NCBI GenBank assembly: GCA_963816555.1
Contig: CAWFLD010000017.1
Span: 175,899-239,898, forward strand
Length of the DNA stretch: 64,000 nt
From: Lutibaculum sp963816555
GTDB taxonomy: Bacteria; Pseudomonadota; Alphaproteobacteria; Rhizobiales; Tepidamorphaceae
Direction: 5' to 3'
The notes beneath the pieces were generated by a model. It saw only the letters and a program-made list of their open reading frames with translations. It was not told the DNA's origin and ran no database searches. The translations under genes and the position numbers were made by a program. Of the stretch, positions 49,479 through 58,417 are shown one piece after another. How positions within the stretch are numbered: position 1 is the first letter of the stretch; each line of letters opens with the position of its first letter.

Positions 49479-51437
49479 CTACTCCGCGGCGACGGACGCT
49501 GCCACAAGGCGGCTCTCGCCGCGAAGATCCGGCGGCGTCGCCTCCTCGACCAGCATGGCGATCGCCTCGTCGAGCGGCATCGACACCTGGTCCTTCGAGC
49601 CGAGGCGCCGGATCGAGACGGTCCGCTCCTCGGCCTCGCGCTTGCCGCAGACGAGCAGCGCCGGCACCTTGGCGAGCGAGTGCTCGCGCACCTTGTAGTT
49701 GATCTTCTCGTTGCGAAGATCGATGTCGGCGCGCAAGCCTGCCGCGATGAGCGCCTCCTTCACCTCCAGCGCATAGTCGTCGGCGTCGGAGGTGATGGTG
49801 GCGGCGATCGCCTGCACCGGCGCGAGCCAGAGCGGCAGGTGGCCGGCGAAGTTCTCGATCAGGATGCCGGTGAAGCGCTCGAGCGAGCCGAAGATCGCCC
49901 GGTGCAGCATGACCGGCTCGTGCTTCTCGCCGTCGGCGCCGATATAGAACGCGCCGAGGCGGCCCGGCAGGTTGAAGTCGACCTGCAGCGTGCCGCACTG
50001 CCAGTCGCGGCCGATCGCGTCGCGCAGCACGTATTCGAGCTTCGGCCCGTAGAACGCGCCCTCGCCCGGGTTGAGCTCCGGCTCGATGCCGGCCTCGCGG
50101 CAGGCATGCATCAGCGCTTCCTCGGCACGGTCCCACACCTCGTCGGAGCCGACCCGCTTCTCCGGCCGGTCGGAGAACTTGATGCGGACGTTCTCGAAGC
50201 CGAAGTCCTTGTAGATCGACAGGAGCAGCGCGTTCACCTCGAGGCACTGCTCGGTGATCTGCTCGGGCGTGCAGAACAGGTGCGCGTCGTCCTGGGTGAA
50301 GTGGCGCACGCGCATCAGGCCGTGCAGGGCACCCGACGGCTCGTAGCGATGCACCTTGCCGAATTCGCCAATTTTCAGAGGCAGATCGCGGTAGCTCTTA
50401 AGGCCGTGCCTGAAGATCTGCACGTGTCCCGGGCAGTTCATCGGCTTGCAGCAATAGACCCGCTCGTCGGGGGTCTGCGTGGTGAACATGTTCTCGCCGA
50501 ACTTCTCCCAGTGGCCCGACTGCTCCCACAGCGAGCGCTCCATCATGTCGGGGCTGTTCACCTCGAGGTAGCCGGCCGCGTTCTGCCGCCGCCGCATGTA
50601 CTCGATCAGCGCCTGGAAGACCGCCCACCCCTTCGGATGCCAGAAGACCGAGCCCGGGGCCTCCTCCTGGAAGTGGAACAGGTCCATCTCGCGGCCGAGG
50701 CGGCGATGGTCGCGCTTCTCCGCCTCCTCGAGCATGTGGAGGTGGGCCTTGAGGTCGTTGTCGTTGGCGAAGGCGGTCGCGTAGATCCGCTGCAGCATCG
50801 GCCGGTTCGAATCGCCGCGCCAGTACGCCCCGGCGAGCTTCAGGATCTTGAACGCGGTGCCGACCTGGCCGGTCGAGACGCCGTGCGGGCCGCGGCACAG
50901 GTCGAGCCATGCGCCCTGGCGGTAGATCTTGACGTCCTGGTCTTCAGGGATAGCGTCGACCAGCTCGACCTTGAACCCTTCGCCGCGCTTCTCGAAGAAG
51001 TCCTTCGCCTGGTCGCGGCTCCACACCTCGCAGGTGAACGGGTCGTTGCGCTGGATGATCTCGCGCATCTTGGCCTCGATCGCCTCGAAGTCGTCGGGCG
51101 TGAACGGCTCCTCGCGCCAGAAGTCGTAGTAGAAGCCGTTCTCGATCACCGGGCCGATGGTGACCTGGGTGCCGGGAAAGAGCTCCTGCACGGCCTCGGC
51201 CAGCACGTGGGCGGCGTCGTGGCGGATGATCTCGAGCGCCTGCTCGTCGTCGCGGGTGATGATCGCGATCGAGGCGTCGTGGGTCAGCGGCTGGGCCATG
51301 TCGGTCAGCTTGCCGTCGACGCGGGCGATCATCGCCTTCTTCGAAAGCGACTTCGAGATCGAGGCGGCGACGTCGGCGGGGGTCACACCCTCGTCGTACT
51401 CGCGCACGGATCCATCGGGAAGGGTCAGGGAAATCAT
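49479..51437 (-). CDS. thrS: Threonyl-tRNA synthetase
   Basis: 652 residues, complete. The N-terminal TGS domain (residues 1-61) is followed by the editing domain with HDAAHVLAEAVQELFPGTQV. The catalytic core carries the zinc ligands in YCCKPMNCPGHVQIF and motif 2 in RYEPSGALHGLMRVRHFTQDD. The anticodon-binding domain has VQAIAATITSDADDYALEVK. The 5' region before 51437 shows no T-box, as expected in proteobacteria. Confidence 0.96.
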   Translation of the reverse strand: MISLTLPDGSVREYDEGVTPADVAASISKSLSKKAMIARVDGKLTDMAQPLTHDASIAIITRDDEQALEIIRHDAAHVLAEAVQELFPGTQVTIGPVIENGFYYDFWREEPFTPDDFEAIEAKMREIIQRNDPFTCEVWSRDQAKDFFEKRGEGFKVELVDAIPEDQDVKIYRQGAWLDLCRGPHGVSTGQVGTAFKILKLAGAYWRGDSNRPMLQRIYATAFANDNDLKAHLHMLEEAEKRDHRRLGREMDLFHFQEEAPGSVFWHPKGWAVFQALIEYMRRRQNAAGYLEVNSPDMMERSLWEQSGHWEKFGENMFTTQTPDERVYCCKPMNCPGHVQIFRHGLKSYRDLPLKIGEFGKVHRYEPSGALHGLMRVRHFTQDDAHLFCTPEQITEQCLEVNALLLSIYKDFGFENVRIKFSDRPEKRVGSDEVWDRAEEALMHACREAGIEPELNPGEGAFYGPKLEYVLRDAIGRDWQCGTLQVDFNLPGRLGAFYIGADGEKHEPVMLHRAIFGSLERFTGILIENFAGHLPLWLAPVQAIAATITSDADDYALEVKEALIAAGLRADIDLRNEKINYKVREHSLAKVPALLVCGKREAEERTVSIRRLGSKDQVSMPLDEAIAMLVEEATPPDLRGESRLVAASVAAE

Positions 51438-51514
51438 GTCCGTCTCTCCGGCTCAACTCCTGCCAACCAAGCAGGTAAGCGGTTGCATATCCGGGGCGTT
51501 TTCGCCCCGTGTCT

Positions 51515-51808
51515 CTAGTCGCGGTCGGGCCTCAGCGTGATGTGCCGGCCGGTCCAGCGACCATAGGCCCACGGTCTATACCAGCACCCGGATTCCGGCA
51601 AGGTTTCGGGCACGGGATCGAAGCCCGCCGAGCCCAGCGGATGGCAGCGCACGATGCGCGCGAGCCCCATCCAGCCGCCGGCCCACACGCCGTGCCGGCG
51701 GATCGCCTGTTCCGTGAAGTCGGAGCAGGTCGGCAGGTGCCGGCAGCCGCGCCCGGTGACCGAGGAAAGGGTCAGGCGATAGATCCGGATCGGGACGATC
51801 GCCAGCAT
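51515..51808 (-). CDS. yidD: YidD membrane protein insertion efficiency factor
   Basis: 97 residues. The conserved core is GRGCRHLPTCSDFTEQAIRR, HGVWAGGWMGLARIVRCHPL and SAGFDPVP, with the three cysteines of the family. An N-terminal amphipathic helix (MLAIVPIRIYRL) is present. YidD helps YidC-dependent insertion of inner-membrane proteins. It starts 12 bases after the IscU-like gene stop, so the two are likely co-transcribed. Confidence 0.92.
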   Translation of the reverse strand: MLAIVPIRIYRLTLSSVTGRGCRHLPTCSDFTEQAIRRHGVWAGGWMGLARIVRCHPLGSAGFDPVPETLPESGCWYRPWAYGRWTGRHITLRPDRD

Positions 51809-51819
51809 CTGTCCGACGC

Positions 51820-52263
51820 TCAGACCGCGGCCTCCTGCGCCTGCAGCGCCTTCTCCATCGCCTCGACCGTCGCGTCGAAGGTCAGGAGCGTCGAGGCGTG
51901 GCGCGCCTTGAAGTCGCGCACCGGCTCGAGGACCTGCAGGTCGGCCCACTTGCCCTCCGGCGCCGGCCCGTTCTCCTTGAGCATGGCGTGCATCGTCTCG
52001 CGCAGGGCCTTGAGCTCCGGCAGCGTCGAGCCGATCACGTGTCTCGCCATCACCGACGACGACGCCTGGCCGAGCGCACATGCCTTCACCTCGTGAGCAA
52101 AATCCGTCACCCGCTCACCGTCCGTCGCGACGTCGACCGTCACGGTCGAGCCGCACAGCTTCGAGCGCGCCGTGGCGGTGCCGCCGGGCCGGTCGAGCCG
52201 CCCCGAGCGGGGGATGTTCCCCGCCAGCTCGAGGATTCGTTTGTTGTAAATGTCGTTCAGCAT
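51820..52263 (-). CDS. IscU/NifU-like iron-sulfur cluster assembly scaffold protein
   Basis: 147 residues starting MLNDIYNKRILELAGNIPRS. It has the first Cys region KLCGSTVTVDVATDGERVTD and the second EVKACALGQASSSVMARHVI. The third cysteine of classical IscU is not obvious in the C-terminal half. This variant is the usual alphaproteobacterial one next to folE and yidD. It is divergent from folE. Confidence 0.85.
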   Translation of the reverse strand: MLNDIYNKRILELAGNIPRSGRLDRPGGTATARSKLCGSTVTVDVATDGERVTDFAHEVKACALGQASSSVMARHVIGSTLPELKALRETMHAMLKENGPAPEGKWADLQVLEPVRDFKARHASTLLTFDATVEAMEKALQAQEAAV

Positions 52264-52308
52264 GGAATATCTGCCCGCGCTTGCGACGAAACTCGCGACC
52301 CCGTCCAG

Positions 52309-52336
52309 TTGCGGCGACACGGCTTGTGCTTATATA
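52309..52336 (+). promoter_or_regulatory. Candidate folE promoter
   Basis: TTGCGG at 52309-52314, a 16-base spacer, and TATATA at 52331-52336. The initiation site would lie about 115 bases before the folE start at 52462. Confidence 0.4.
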
Positions 52337-52461
52337 TCGAGAGGCACCAGACGCTTGGCAAGCGCTGGAGATGACACGGCGCGGGGATGATCCGCCCGCG
52401 CCGCCCGGACGTAAGATCGACCGGGCCTGATCGAAATCCCCTGACGCGAAGGGTAGAGTCC

Positions 52462-53109
52462 ATGGGCGAACGCTCCGGGAGCCACTCGGCGGAAGCGACA
52501 CTTCACGCTATCGTCCCGCCGGCCGACAAGGCGCCGATCAAGAAGCCGAGCCGCGAGGAAGCGGAGGCGGCCGTCCGGACGCTGATCGCCTGGACGGGCG
52601 ACGATCCGCTGCGCGAGGGCCTGCTCGAGACCCCGAAGCGCGTCGTGAAGGCCTTCGAGGACTTCTACAGGGGCTACGACGAGGACCCCGTCGACGTGCT
52701 GTCGCGCACCTTCGAGGATGTCGGCGGCTACGACGACATCGTGCTGCTGCGCGACGTCTCCTTCAACTCGCACTGCGAGCACCACATGGTGCCCTTCGTC
52801 GGCAAGGCGCACGTCGCCTACCTGCCGTCGGGCCGCGTCGTGGGCCTGTCGAAGCTCGCGCGCGTGCTCGAGATGTACGCCCGCCGCCTGCAGACGCAGG
52901 AGAACCTGACGGCGCAGGTCGCGGCGACGATCGACGAGGTGCTGAAGCCGCGCGGCGTCGCCGTCATGCTGGAATCCGAGCACATGTGCATGTCGCTGCG
53001 CGGCGTGCGCAAGCAGGGCAGCTCGACGGTCACGACCATGTTCACGGGCGAGTTCCGCGACGACAAGGACCAGCGCCGCCGCTTCCTCGACCTCGTCAAC
53101 AAGCGCTGA
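52462..53109 (+). CDS. folE: GTP cyclohydrolase I
   Basis: 215 residues. The enzyme makes 7,8-dihydroneopterin triphosphate for folate. Zinc ligands are in NSHCEHHMVPFVGKAHVAYL (Cys and His) and SEHMCMSLRGVRKQGS (Cys). The C-terminal segment FTGEFRDDKDQRRRFLDLV is typical. The N-terminus is extended by about 30 disordered residues, as in other Rhizobiales. The ATG at 52462 is preceded by GAAGGGTAGAG. Confidence 0.94.
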   Translation: MGERSGSHSAEATLHAIVPPADKAPIKKPSREEAEAAVRTLIAWTGDDPLREGLLETPKRVVKAFEDFYRGYDEDPVDVLSRTFEDVGGYDDIVLLRDVSFNSHCEHHMVPFVGKAHVAYLPSGRVVGLSKLARVLEMYARRLQTQENLTAQVAATIDEVLKPRGVAVMLESEHMCMSLRGVRKQGSSTVTTMFTGEFRDDKDQRRRFLDLVNKR

Positions 53110-53157
53110 GGCCGGCGGGAGCGGCCGTCCTCTCCGCCGCAGAGCCGGCGCCGCCCC

Positions 53158-53177
53158 CTCCCCGCACACGCGGGGAG
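53158..53177 (+). terminator. Terminator-like hairpin after folE
   Basis: A perfect eight-base stem CTCCCCGC/GCGGGGAG with an ACAC loop, 48 bases after the folE stop. It has no T-run, as is common in GC-rich alphaproteobacteria. Confidence 0.55.
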
Positions 53178-53298
53178 TGACGGCAGGTCACCCCGCGCCG
53201 GCGGACATCGAGGCCATCCGCCGCCGTCCGCCCGCGCGGCCGTCTCATGCCGGGTCTGGCGGCGTCGCGGCCGCACAGAAGTCCTGGAGCAGGTCACC

Positions 53299-53715
53299 AT
53301 GCCCCACTTCCCTGCCCCCTCCGCCGACAGGCACACGCTCGAGGAGGGGACCGCCCTCGCCCCCCGCTTCGACGCGGCGGGCCTCGTCACCTGCGTCACC
53401 GTCTCCGCCGCCTCGAACGAGGTGCTGATGGTCGCGCACATGAACGACGAAGCGCTGCGGCGCACGCTCGACACCGGCATCGCCCACTACTGGAGCCGCT
53501 CGCGCGGCGAGCTCTGGAAGAAGGGCGAGACGAGCGGCCAGATCCAGCACGTGCGCGAGATCCGCACCGACTGCGACCAGGACGCGATCCTGCTGAAGGT
53601 CGAGGTCGGCGGCGACGGCGGCGCCTGCCACACGGGCCACCGCTCGTGCTTCTACCGCATCGTCGACCCGGCGACGGCGACCATGTCCTTCGACCCCGCC
53701 GACCACGCCTCCTGA
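53299..53715 (+). CDS. hisI: Phosphoribosyl-AMP cyclohydrolase
   Basis: 138 residues. The enzyme opens the PR-AMP ring in histidine synthesis. Mg/Zn motifs are YWSRSRGELWKKGETSG, the aspartates and Cys of RTDCDQDAILLKVE, and the paired cysteines of GACHTGHRSCFYR. It is the stand-alone hisI type without a hisE domain. No other his gene is nearby. Confidence 0.94.
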   Translation: MPHFPAPSADRHTLEEGTALAPRFDAAGLVTCVTVSAASNEVLMVAHMNDEALRRTLDTGIAHYWSRSRGELWKKGETSGQIQHVREIRTDCDQDAILLKVEVGGDGGACHTGHRSCFYRIVDPATATMSFDPADHAS

Positions 53716-53770
53716 GCCGGGGCTTCCGCGACGCATATCCGCGCGGGCGTCCGGTCGTGTCGGCGATAGA

Positions 53771-53875
53771 TGGTGGCCCGGGCAGGACTTGAACCTGCAA
53801 CCGGACCATCACGAGCGGCCGCGCCCCGGTCGGGCGGCCGCCGGCTCGCATATGGCCACTCGGCACGCCACCCCG
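53771..53875 (-). other. tRNA-like sequence, possible degenerate class II tRNA or attachment-site remnant
   Basis: On the minus strand the 3' part is convincing: T arm GCAGG-TTCAAGT-CCTGC (53782-53798), then CCGGGCC, A, and CCA at 53773-53771. A Ser/Leu-type D arm (TGCCGAGTGGCC) lies upstream, but no matching 5' acceptor strand and no normal anticodon loop with U33 can be found. A long GC-rich hairpin fills the middle. It could be a pseudo-tRNA, or a tRNA damaged by sequence errors. Confidence 0.4.
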
Positions 53876-53927
53876 GGAAATGGCCGGCAGGAGCGCCAGC
53901 CCCTCTCCACGCAGACGCGCCAGGCGT

Positions 53928-56900
53928 TCAGAGCGTCGCGCTGTATTCGGCGAGCAGCAGCACGTCGCGCACGCCGCGGAGGTCGATGCCGGGATTGGCG
54001 GCTTCGGCGAGATCGAGGGTGAAGACCTGATCGGCGTCGAAGCCGGCGAAGGCGGCGAGCGGCAGGGGAACACCGCCATTGCCGTCGGCGAGCACGCCCG
54101 CGTTGGAGAGTGCCACGCCGTCCTCGAAGACGATCTCCTCGGCATGCGCCGGCTTGGTCGAGGCGAACGACGCGGTGCATGCCGGCGCGCCGATCCCTAT
54201 CACGATCAGCACCAGATTTTCGAGCGTATGCGCCGTCTCGCCGACGTTGGCGGAGGCCCTTGCGAGATCGAAGCGGAGCGTCGCGGCCCCGCCGTCCTTG
54301 CGGAACTTGGCAAGCACTGCGGGATCGGCGGCATTGGCCGACATCAGGAGCGAGCGCCTGACCACCCCCGGCATCGCCGCCAGGTGCGCCTGCGCCAGCG
54401 CCGCCGAATAGCTCGCCCGCATGTCGAAGGTCAGGAACAGGTCGCTCATCGCATCGAGCCCATTCGCGTTGCCGGCTCTTGGCAGCTGCAGCTCCCAGAC
54501 CGTCTCGATGCCGCTGCCCTCGAACGGCAACAGCGTCTCGTCGGGCAGGCCGAACACCCACATGTCGTCGCGCATGCGGAATTCCGACAGCGGCAGCACG
54601 TCGGGATAGCGGACCAGCTGGTGCGCCGTGTCGGCCTCTCCGCGGGTCACCATGGAGACCCCCAGATTGGTCAGCACCCCGCGGTGCGGACGCACCGCAG
54701 CCGCATAGCTCGCCGCGACCGTGATGTTGCGGATGCGATAGCCGTAGAGACCGGGATAGGCGAGCCGGAGCGGCGCCTCGGCGGTCGCGAAGCTGCAGGA
54801 GCCGGTCTTCTTGAGCTGGCCGAATGCGAGCGGAAAATCACGCGCCAGGCTGACGGTCTGCTTGACCGGGATCGTCTGCGTCAGCCCCTGGATGCGCGCC
54901 GCCTCGAGCTCGGCAAGGTGCATCTGGAGAAGATCCGCGCCCGATACGCCCCGCAGATTGCGCGGGAAGTAGTCAAACGCGATGATGCTGAGCGTGCGGT
55001 CCTGCTCGAAGGCCAGCGCACGCTCGGCGAGCCAGCCAGCCTGCCCCGCGAGGTCGAGATAGCGCCGCATCAGCCGGTTCGAAAACTGCGCCATCGACAC
55101 GAGGAACCCGCGATTGCGAAAGCGCTGGGCGAAGAAGGTCAGAAGGTCGCTTCCCAACTGCCAGTCGGCGCGGGCAATCGCCTCCGACAGTCTGGCGATG
55201 GTCACGTCGCGCTGCTTGAGCGTGACGAGCGCCTTCGCCGCCGGGAGCGCGACCTTCTCGAGCTGCGAAAGTTCGCCCGCGCGCTTGGCGATGGCGTCCG
55301 CCATGGCCGAGATCGACGAGACGCCGGCATAGAGGAACGCGCCGAATATGCCCGCGGTCCCCGCCGCGCCTGCCAGCGCGGAGGCGCCGCCGCCGGTCAC
55401 GCTGCTGGCGGTGCCGACTTTCATCCCGAGGCTCAGGATATCGCCCGTCGACAGCTTCTGCGCCGACGCCGCGCCGGCGTCCTCCTGCCCCGAGAAGGCG
55501 ACGTCGGCGAGCTTGGAGACCGAATCCTTCATCCCTGTCGCGAAATCTTTCCACTGCTCGAAGAAGCTCTCCTTGTCCGCGATTTCGGCCTTCTTGGCCG
55601 CGATCTGGGCGTTGACGGCGTCGACCTGCTTCTGGGCTTCGCCCACGCTCACCTGCGCGATCTGCTGCTGCTCCTGGGCGATGACGATCGCCGAACTGGC
55701 CTTGGCGACCATCGTTCGCGCGGTCATCTCGCTGACGGTCAGCTCGTCGAGCTGCTGCATGTAGCCGAGAAAATCCATCTGTGCCGCCCGGGCGCCTGCG
55801 GCGAACCGGTCGGCCGCCTCCTTGAGCACGCGGTAGCGGACCGGGGGCACGTGGCTGGCAGGCACCCCGTAGAAATTGCGGCGGTCATCGATCTGGATGA
55901 AGCCGAGCCGCGCGCGGCTGCACTGTCCGTCGACCGCCGGGTTGCGCTGGAATGTGAGCCGCGCGAGATCGAACGGCAGCGGCAGCTTGCGCGGCCAGTT
56001 CGGCGAGATCATCGGATCGTCGCCATGGAGGAACAGCACCGCCTTGTAGAGCTCACGCGCGCGCATGATGCTCTCGGGCTGGTTCGAACGGTAGAGCGCG
56101 TCCGCCCATTCGAGCACTGCGTCCCCGAGCTTGAGTTTGAACCAGCCGATCTCGGCCACGTTTGCCGGCACCATCGTCGCTACCGAGGGGGACTTCTCTT
56201 CGGAACGGCTGGACGTGCTGGCATAGGCGAGCGGTCCGTCCGTGAAATGCCTGACCGCGCCGGCATAGCTGAAAATCGGGAACGGATCGGCCGACGGCGC
56301 GGCGGCGAAGACGTCGAAGCGCGCCGGGGCGATCAGCAGGCGCACCGCTTCGGCGTAGCTGCCGACTGCGAGGTGCATTTCCGACAGGCAGGCGGGCAGG
56401 TGCCGGAAGACGAGGTAGTCAAGCAGATAGCGTAGCTGCCGGCGGTTGCCCTGCCAGGAGTATGACGGCGCCTCGTCGCGCCCCCACCAACGGTCCGATA
56501 TTTCGGTGTTTCCCGGAAGGAAATCGCTGAGCACCGCAGCTGATTGCATATCGTAGTGCTGACCGATCTCGCAATGGTAGAGCCGCTCGTATTCGGCCAG
56601 CTTCTCGATGTTGCCGACGCCGGCCTTCTTCTGCTCCCTGGCGAAGTCCTTGGGCCGATAGTGCCAGAGCGCATCGGCGCCGGCGGCCTTGCGCAGCCGG
56701 GTCGCCCAATCGAGCGCCTGCTCGTATTTCTCCCGCGCGCCGACGAAGTCGAGCGACGCGGCGGCGGCGTCGGCCGCCATGACGAGACCCCACAGCTCGA
56801 TGTGGTTGCGCGCCCACTGCCACTTGACGGGTGGCGGATTGGGCCCGGTGGCCTTGGGGACGAACTTGGCCATCGGTGCGGGTGCCAGCTCGAGAAACGC

Positions 56901-57701
56901 AGGCACCGGCATCGAGTTGGCGAAGATCAACTCGTGGGTCTTCTGCAGTCGCTCCCAGATTGTCCAGCCATAGGTCGCGCGGGGGTCGTAGAAATTTTCC
57001 GGATAGAACGGCCGCTCCCGCGCCAGCCATTCCTCGTATTCGAGGAAGAACGGCCCGGCGCCTTCGGCGGGAAAGACGATGATGAGGTTCTGCGCCGTCC
57101 CCGCAACGCGATCGGGCTTGATCGGATATGGGTCCTCGACGCTCTGGAAGCTGTCGGTGAAGAAGCGTTGGAGGGTGTCGATGTTCTGCTGCACCGGGCT
57201 CGTCAGGTCGAGCGGGGAGCGGTCGAGATCGAGCCGATAGCGCCTGGACAGCTCGGCGCGCGAGATGCCGCTCAGCGAGATCAGGTAGCTGATGTAGTCG
57301 TCATCGGCGGTCTCGCCCTGCGGGTCGATCGCGCCCGCGGCCACGCCGAAGCCGTAGCCGTCACCGGTCGGCGCCTCCAGGATCGCCTTGAGTATCGGCA
57401 CGAGCACCTGTGCCAGCGGCCGCGGCGCGGTGTCGAAGGTCGTGAAGTCCTGGTGGAAGCGGTTGCGCAGCCGTGCCCGGATGACGCTCTTGCTCGTCTC
57501 TGCGACATCGCCCTCGCCGAGCTTGTGCGCCCAGCGCTGGCTTTCCACCCAGCGGTCGCGCAGATAGTCGCGGTAGCTGGACAGTGGCGTCTTGAGCCAG
57601 GGCATGAAGTCCGTGATGTCGATGTCGATCCGGATGCCGCGGTCGATGGCCCCGACGATATCGCCGATGCCGACGCGGTGTGGGTCGAGCGGCACCCTCA
57701 C
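53928..57701 (-). CDS. Tc toxin subunit A-related protein (orphan, short form)
   Basis: 1257 residues without frame breaks. The N-terminal third has YRLDLDRSPLDLTSPVQQNI and TLQRFFTDSFQSVEDPYP (about 155-190), a pattern of the ABC-toxin/TcA central region. A long coiled coil (about 665-720, AQKQVDAVNAQIAAKKAEIA) is followed by a Gly/Ala-rich hydrophobic stretch (about 765-800, GGGASALAGAAGTAGIFGAF). The C-terminal part, LLQMHLAELEAARI (about 920) to TGSCSFA and YPGLYGYRIRNITV (about 965-990), matches the TcB-binding region of TcA. Canonical TcA is about 2500 residues, so the receptor-binding shell is missing. The GTG start overlaps the upstream stop as GTGA. Confidence 0.75.
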   Translation of the reverse strand: MRVPLDPHRVGIGDIVGAIDRGIRIDIDITDFMPWLKTPLSSYRDYLRDRWVESQRWAHKLGEGDVAETSKSVIRARLRNRFHQDFTTFDTAPRPLAQVLVPILKAILEAPTGDGYGFGVAAGAIDPQGETADDDYISYLISLSGISRAELSRRYRLDLDRSPLDLTSPVQQNIDTLQRFFTDSFQSVEDPYPIKPDRVAGTAQNLIIVFPAEGAGPFFLEYEEWLARERPFYPENFYDPRATYGWTIWERLQKTHELIFANSMPVPAFLELAPAPMAKFVPKATGPNPPPVKWQWARNHIELWGLVMAADAAAASLDFVGAREKYEQALDWATRLRKAAGADALWHYRPKDFAREQKKAGVGNIEKLAEYERLYHCEIGQHYDMQSAAVLSDFLPGNTEISDRWWGRDEAPSYSWQGNRRQLRYLLDYLVFRHLPACLSEMHLAVGSYAEAVRLLIAPARFDVFAAAPSADPFPIFSYAGAVRHFTDGPLAYASTSSRSEEKSPSVATMVPANVAEIGWFKLKLGDAVLEWADALYRSNQPESIMRARELYKAVLFLHGDDPMISPNWPRKLPLPFDLARLTFQRNPAVDGQCSRARLGFIQIDDRRNFYGVPASHVPPVRYRVLKEAADRFAAGARAAQMDFLGYMQQLDELTVSEMTARTMVAKASSAIVIAQEQQQIAQVSVGEAQKQVDAVNAQIAAKKAEIADKESFFEQWKDFATGMKDSVSKLADVAFSGQEDAGAASAQKLSTGDILSLGMKVGTASSVTGGGASALAGAAGTAGIFGAFLYAGVSSISAMADAIAKRAGELSQLEKVALPAAKALVTLKQRDVTIARLSEAIARADWQLGSDLLTFFAQRFRNRGFLVSMAQFSNRLMRRYLDLAGQAGWLAERALAFEQDRTLSIIAFDYFPRNLRGVSGADLLQMHLAELEAARIQGLTQTIPVKQTVSLARDFPLAFGQLKKTGSCSFATAEAPLRLAYPGLYGYRIRNITVAASYAAAVRPHRGVLTNLGVSMVTRGEADTAHQLVRYPDVLPLSEFRMRDDMWVFGLPDETLLPFEGSGIETVWELQLPRAGNANGLDAMSDLFLTFDMRASYSAALAQAHLAAMPGVVRRSLLMSANAADPAVLAKFRKDGGAATLRFDLARASANVGETAHTLENLVLIVIGIGAPACTASFASTKPAHAEEIVFEDGVALSNAGVLADGNGGVPLPLAAFAGFDADQVFTLDLAEAANPGIDLRGVRDVLLLAEYSATL

Positions 57702-58417
57702 CGCGCCGAGTCCCCAAGTCCCTGCGCCAGCGTAACGCTGTGATCGAGCACAGGGAGCAGGTCGGCGCGGTCGGCCGCCTCGAGCCGCATGGCGGCGGCG
57801 CGGACGAAGTCATCGTCCTCGAGCGAGGCGAAGCCGAGGGCCAGCCCCTCCCGCGCGAGCACGCCTCGGGGATCGAGCAACGCCGCCTCGAGCGCCGCCA
57901 GCGCGACGATCCGCTGCGCGACGGTCCAGTCGCGGAACAGACCGAGCGGCGACAATTGCGCGAGCTCGCCGGCGACATCGCTCAGCCGGGCGATCTGGCC
58001 CTCGATCATACGCGCCGCGAGCGCTTCGAAGTCCGGTTCGCGTGGCTCGTCAGGGCGGGCAAGCGCGATCGCCACGCCCGTCTGCTGCGGTTCGGCCGTG
58101 CCGCCGTAGGAGAGCGGCTCGGAGAGGTGGAGCACCTTTCCATCGGCATCGCGGCACGTCAGCCGGTAACTCAACGCGCCACTGCATTCGAGCGCGCAGA
58201 TGAGCAGGCGCAGCCTCTCATCCGCCTCGTCGCACGCGATCGAGAAGCCGCCGTCTTCACCGCTGACAGCGTGACCGATCGCGAGCGGAATTGAGGTGAG
58301 CGCGGCAGGCCACCCGGGGATGGCGCTATCGACGAGCTCCGCCTCGACCGGCACGCCGGCGAGCGGCACCTCCTGACCCTTCAGAAAGACGGCACCACGG
58401 ATCTCGAATTGCGCCAT
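57698..58417 (-). CDS. Unknown partner of the Tc-A-like protein; N-terminal beta domain plus helical tail
   Basis: 239 residues with no recognised family. Residues about 1-105 look like a transthyretin/carboxypeptidase-regulatory-type beta sandwich (FEIRGAVFLKGQEVPLAGVP, GHAVSGEDGGFSIACDEADE, YRLTCRDADGKVLHLSEPLS). Residues about 125-239 are helical and Leu/Ala-rich (PDFEALAARMIEGQIARLSD). The gene directly precedes and is translationally coupled to the TcA-like gene, so the proteins probably act together as a chaperone, adaptor or separate receptor module. No signal peptide is seen. Confidence 0.65.
   Translation of the reverse strand: MAQFEIRGAVFLKGQEVPLAGVPVEAELVDSAIPGWPAALTSIPLAIGHAVSGEDGGFSIACDEADERLRLLICALECSGALSYRLTCRDADGKVLHLSEPLSYGGTAEPQQTGVAIALARPDEPREPDFEALAARMIEGQIARLSDVAGELAQLSPLGLFRDWTVAQRIVALAALEAALLDPRGVLAREGLALGFASLEDDDFVRAAAMRLEAADRADLLPVLDHSVTLAQGLGDSAR

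Noticed and set aside
53770..54030. Plus-strand peptide starting MVARAGLEPATG
   Set aside because: It is again the antisense reading of a tRNA T arm. It served only as a pointer to the tRNA-like sequence reported.
53880..56435. 851-residue plus-strand open frame opposite the Tc-like gene
   Set aside because: Its composition is that of an antisense GC-rich frame, while the minus strand encodes a continuous TcA-like protein with recognisable motifs.
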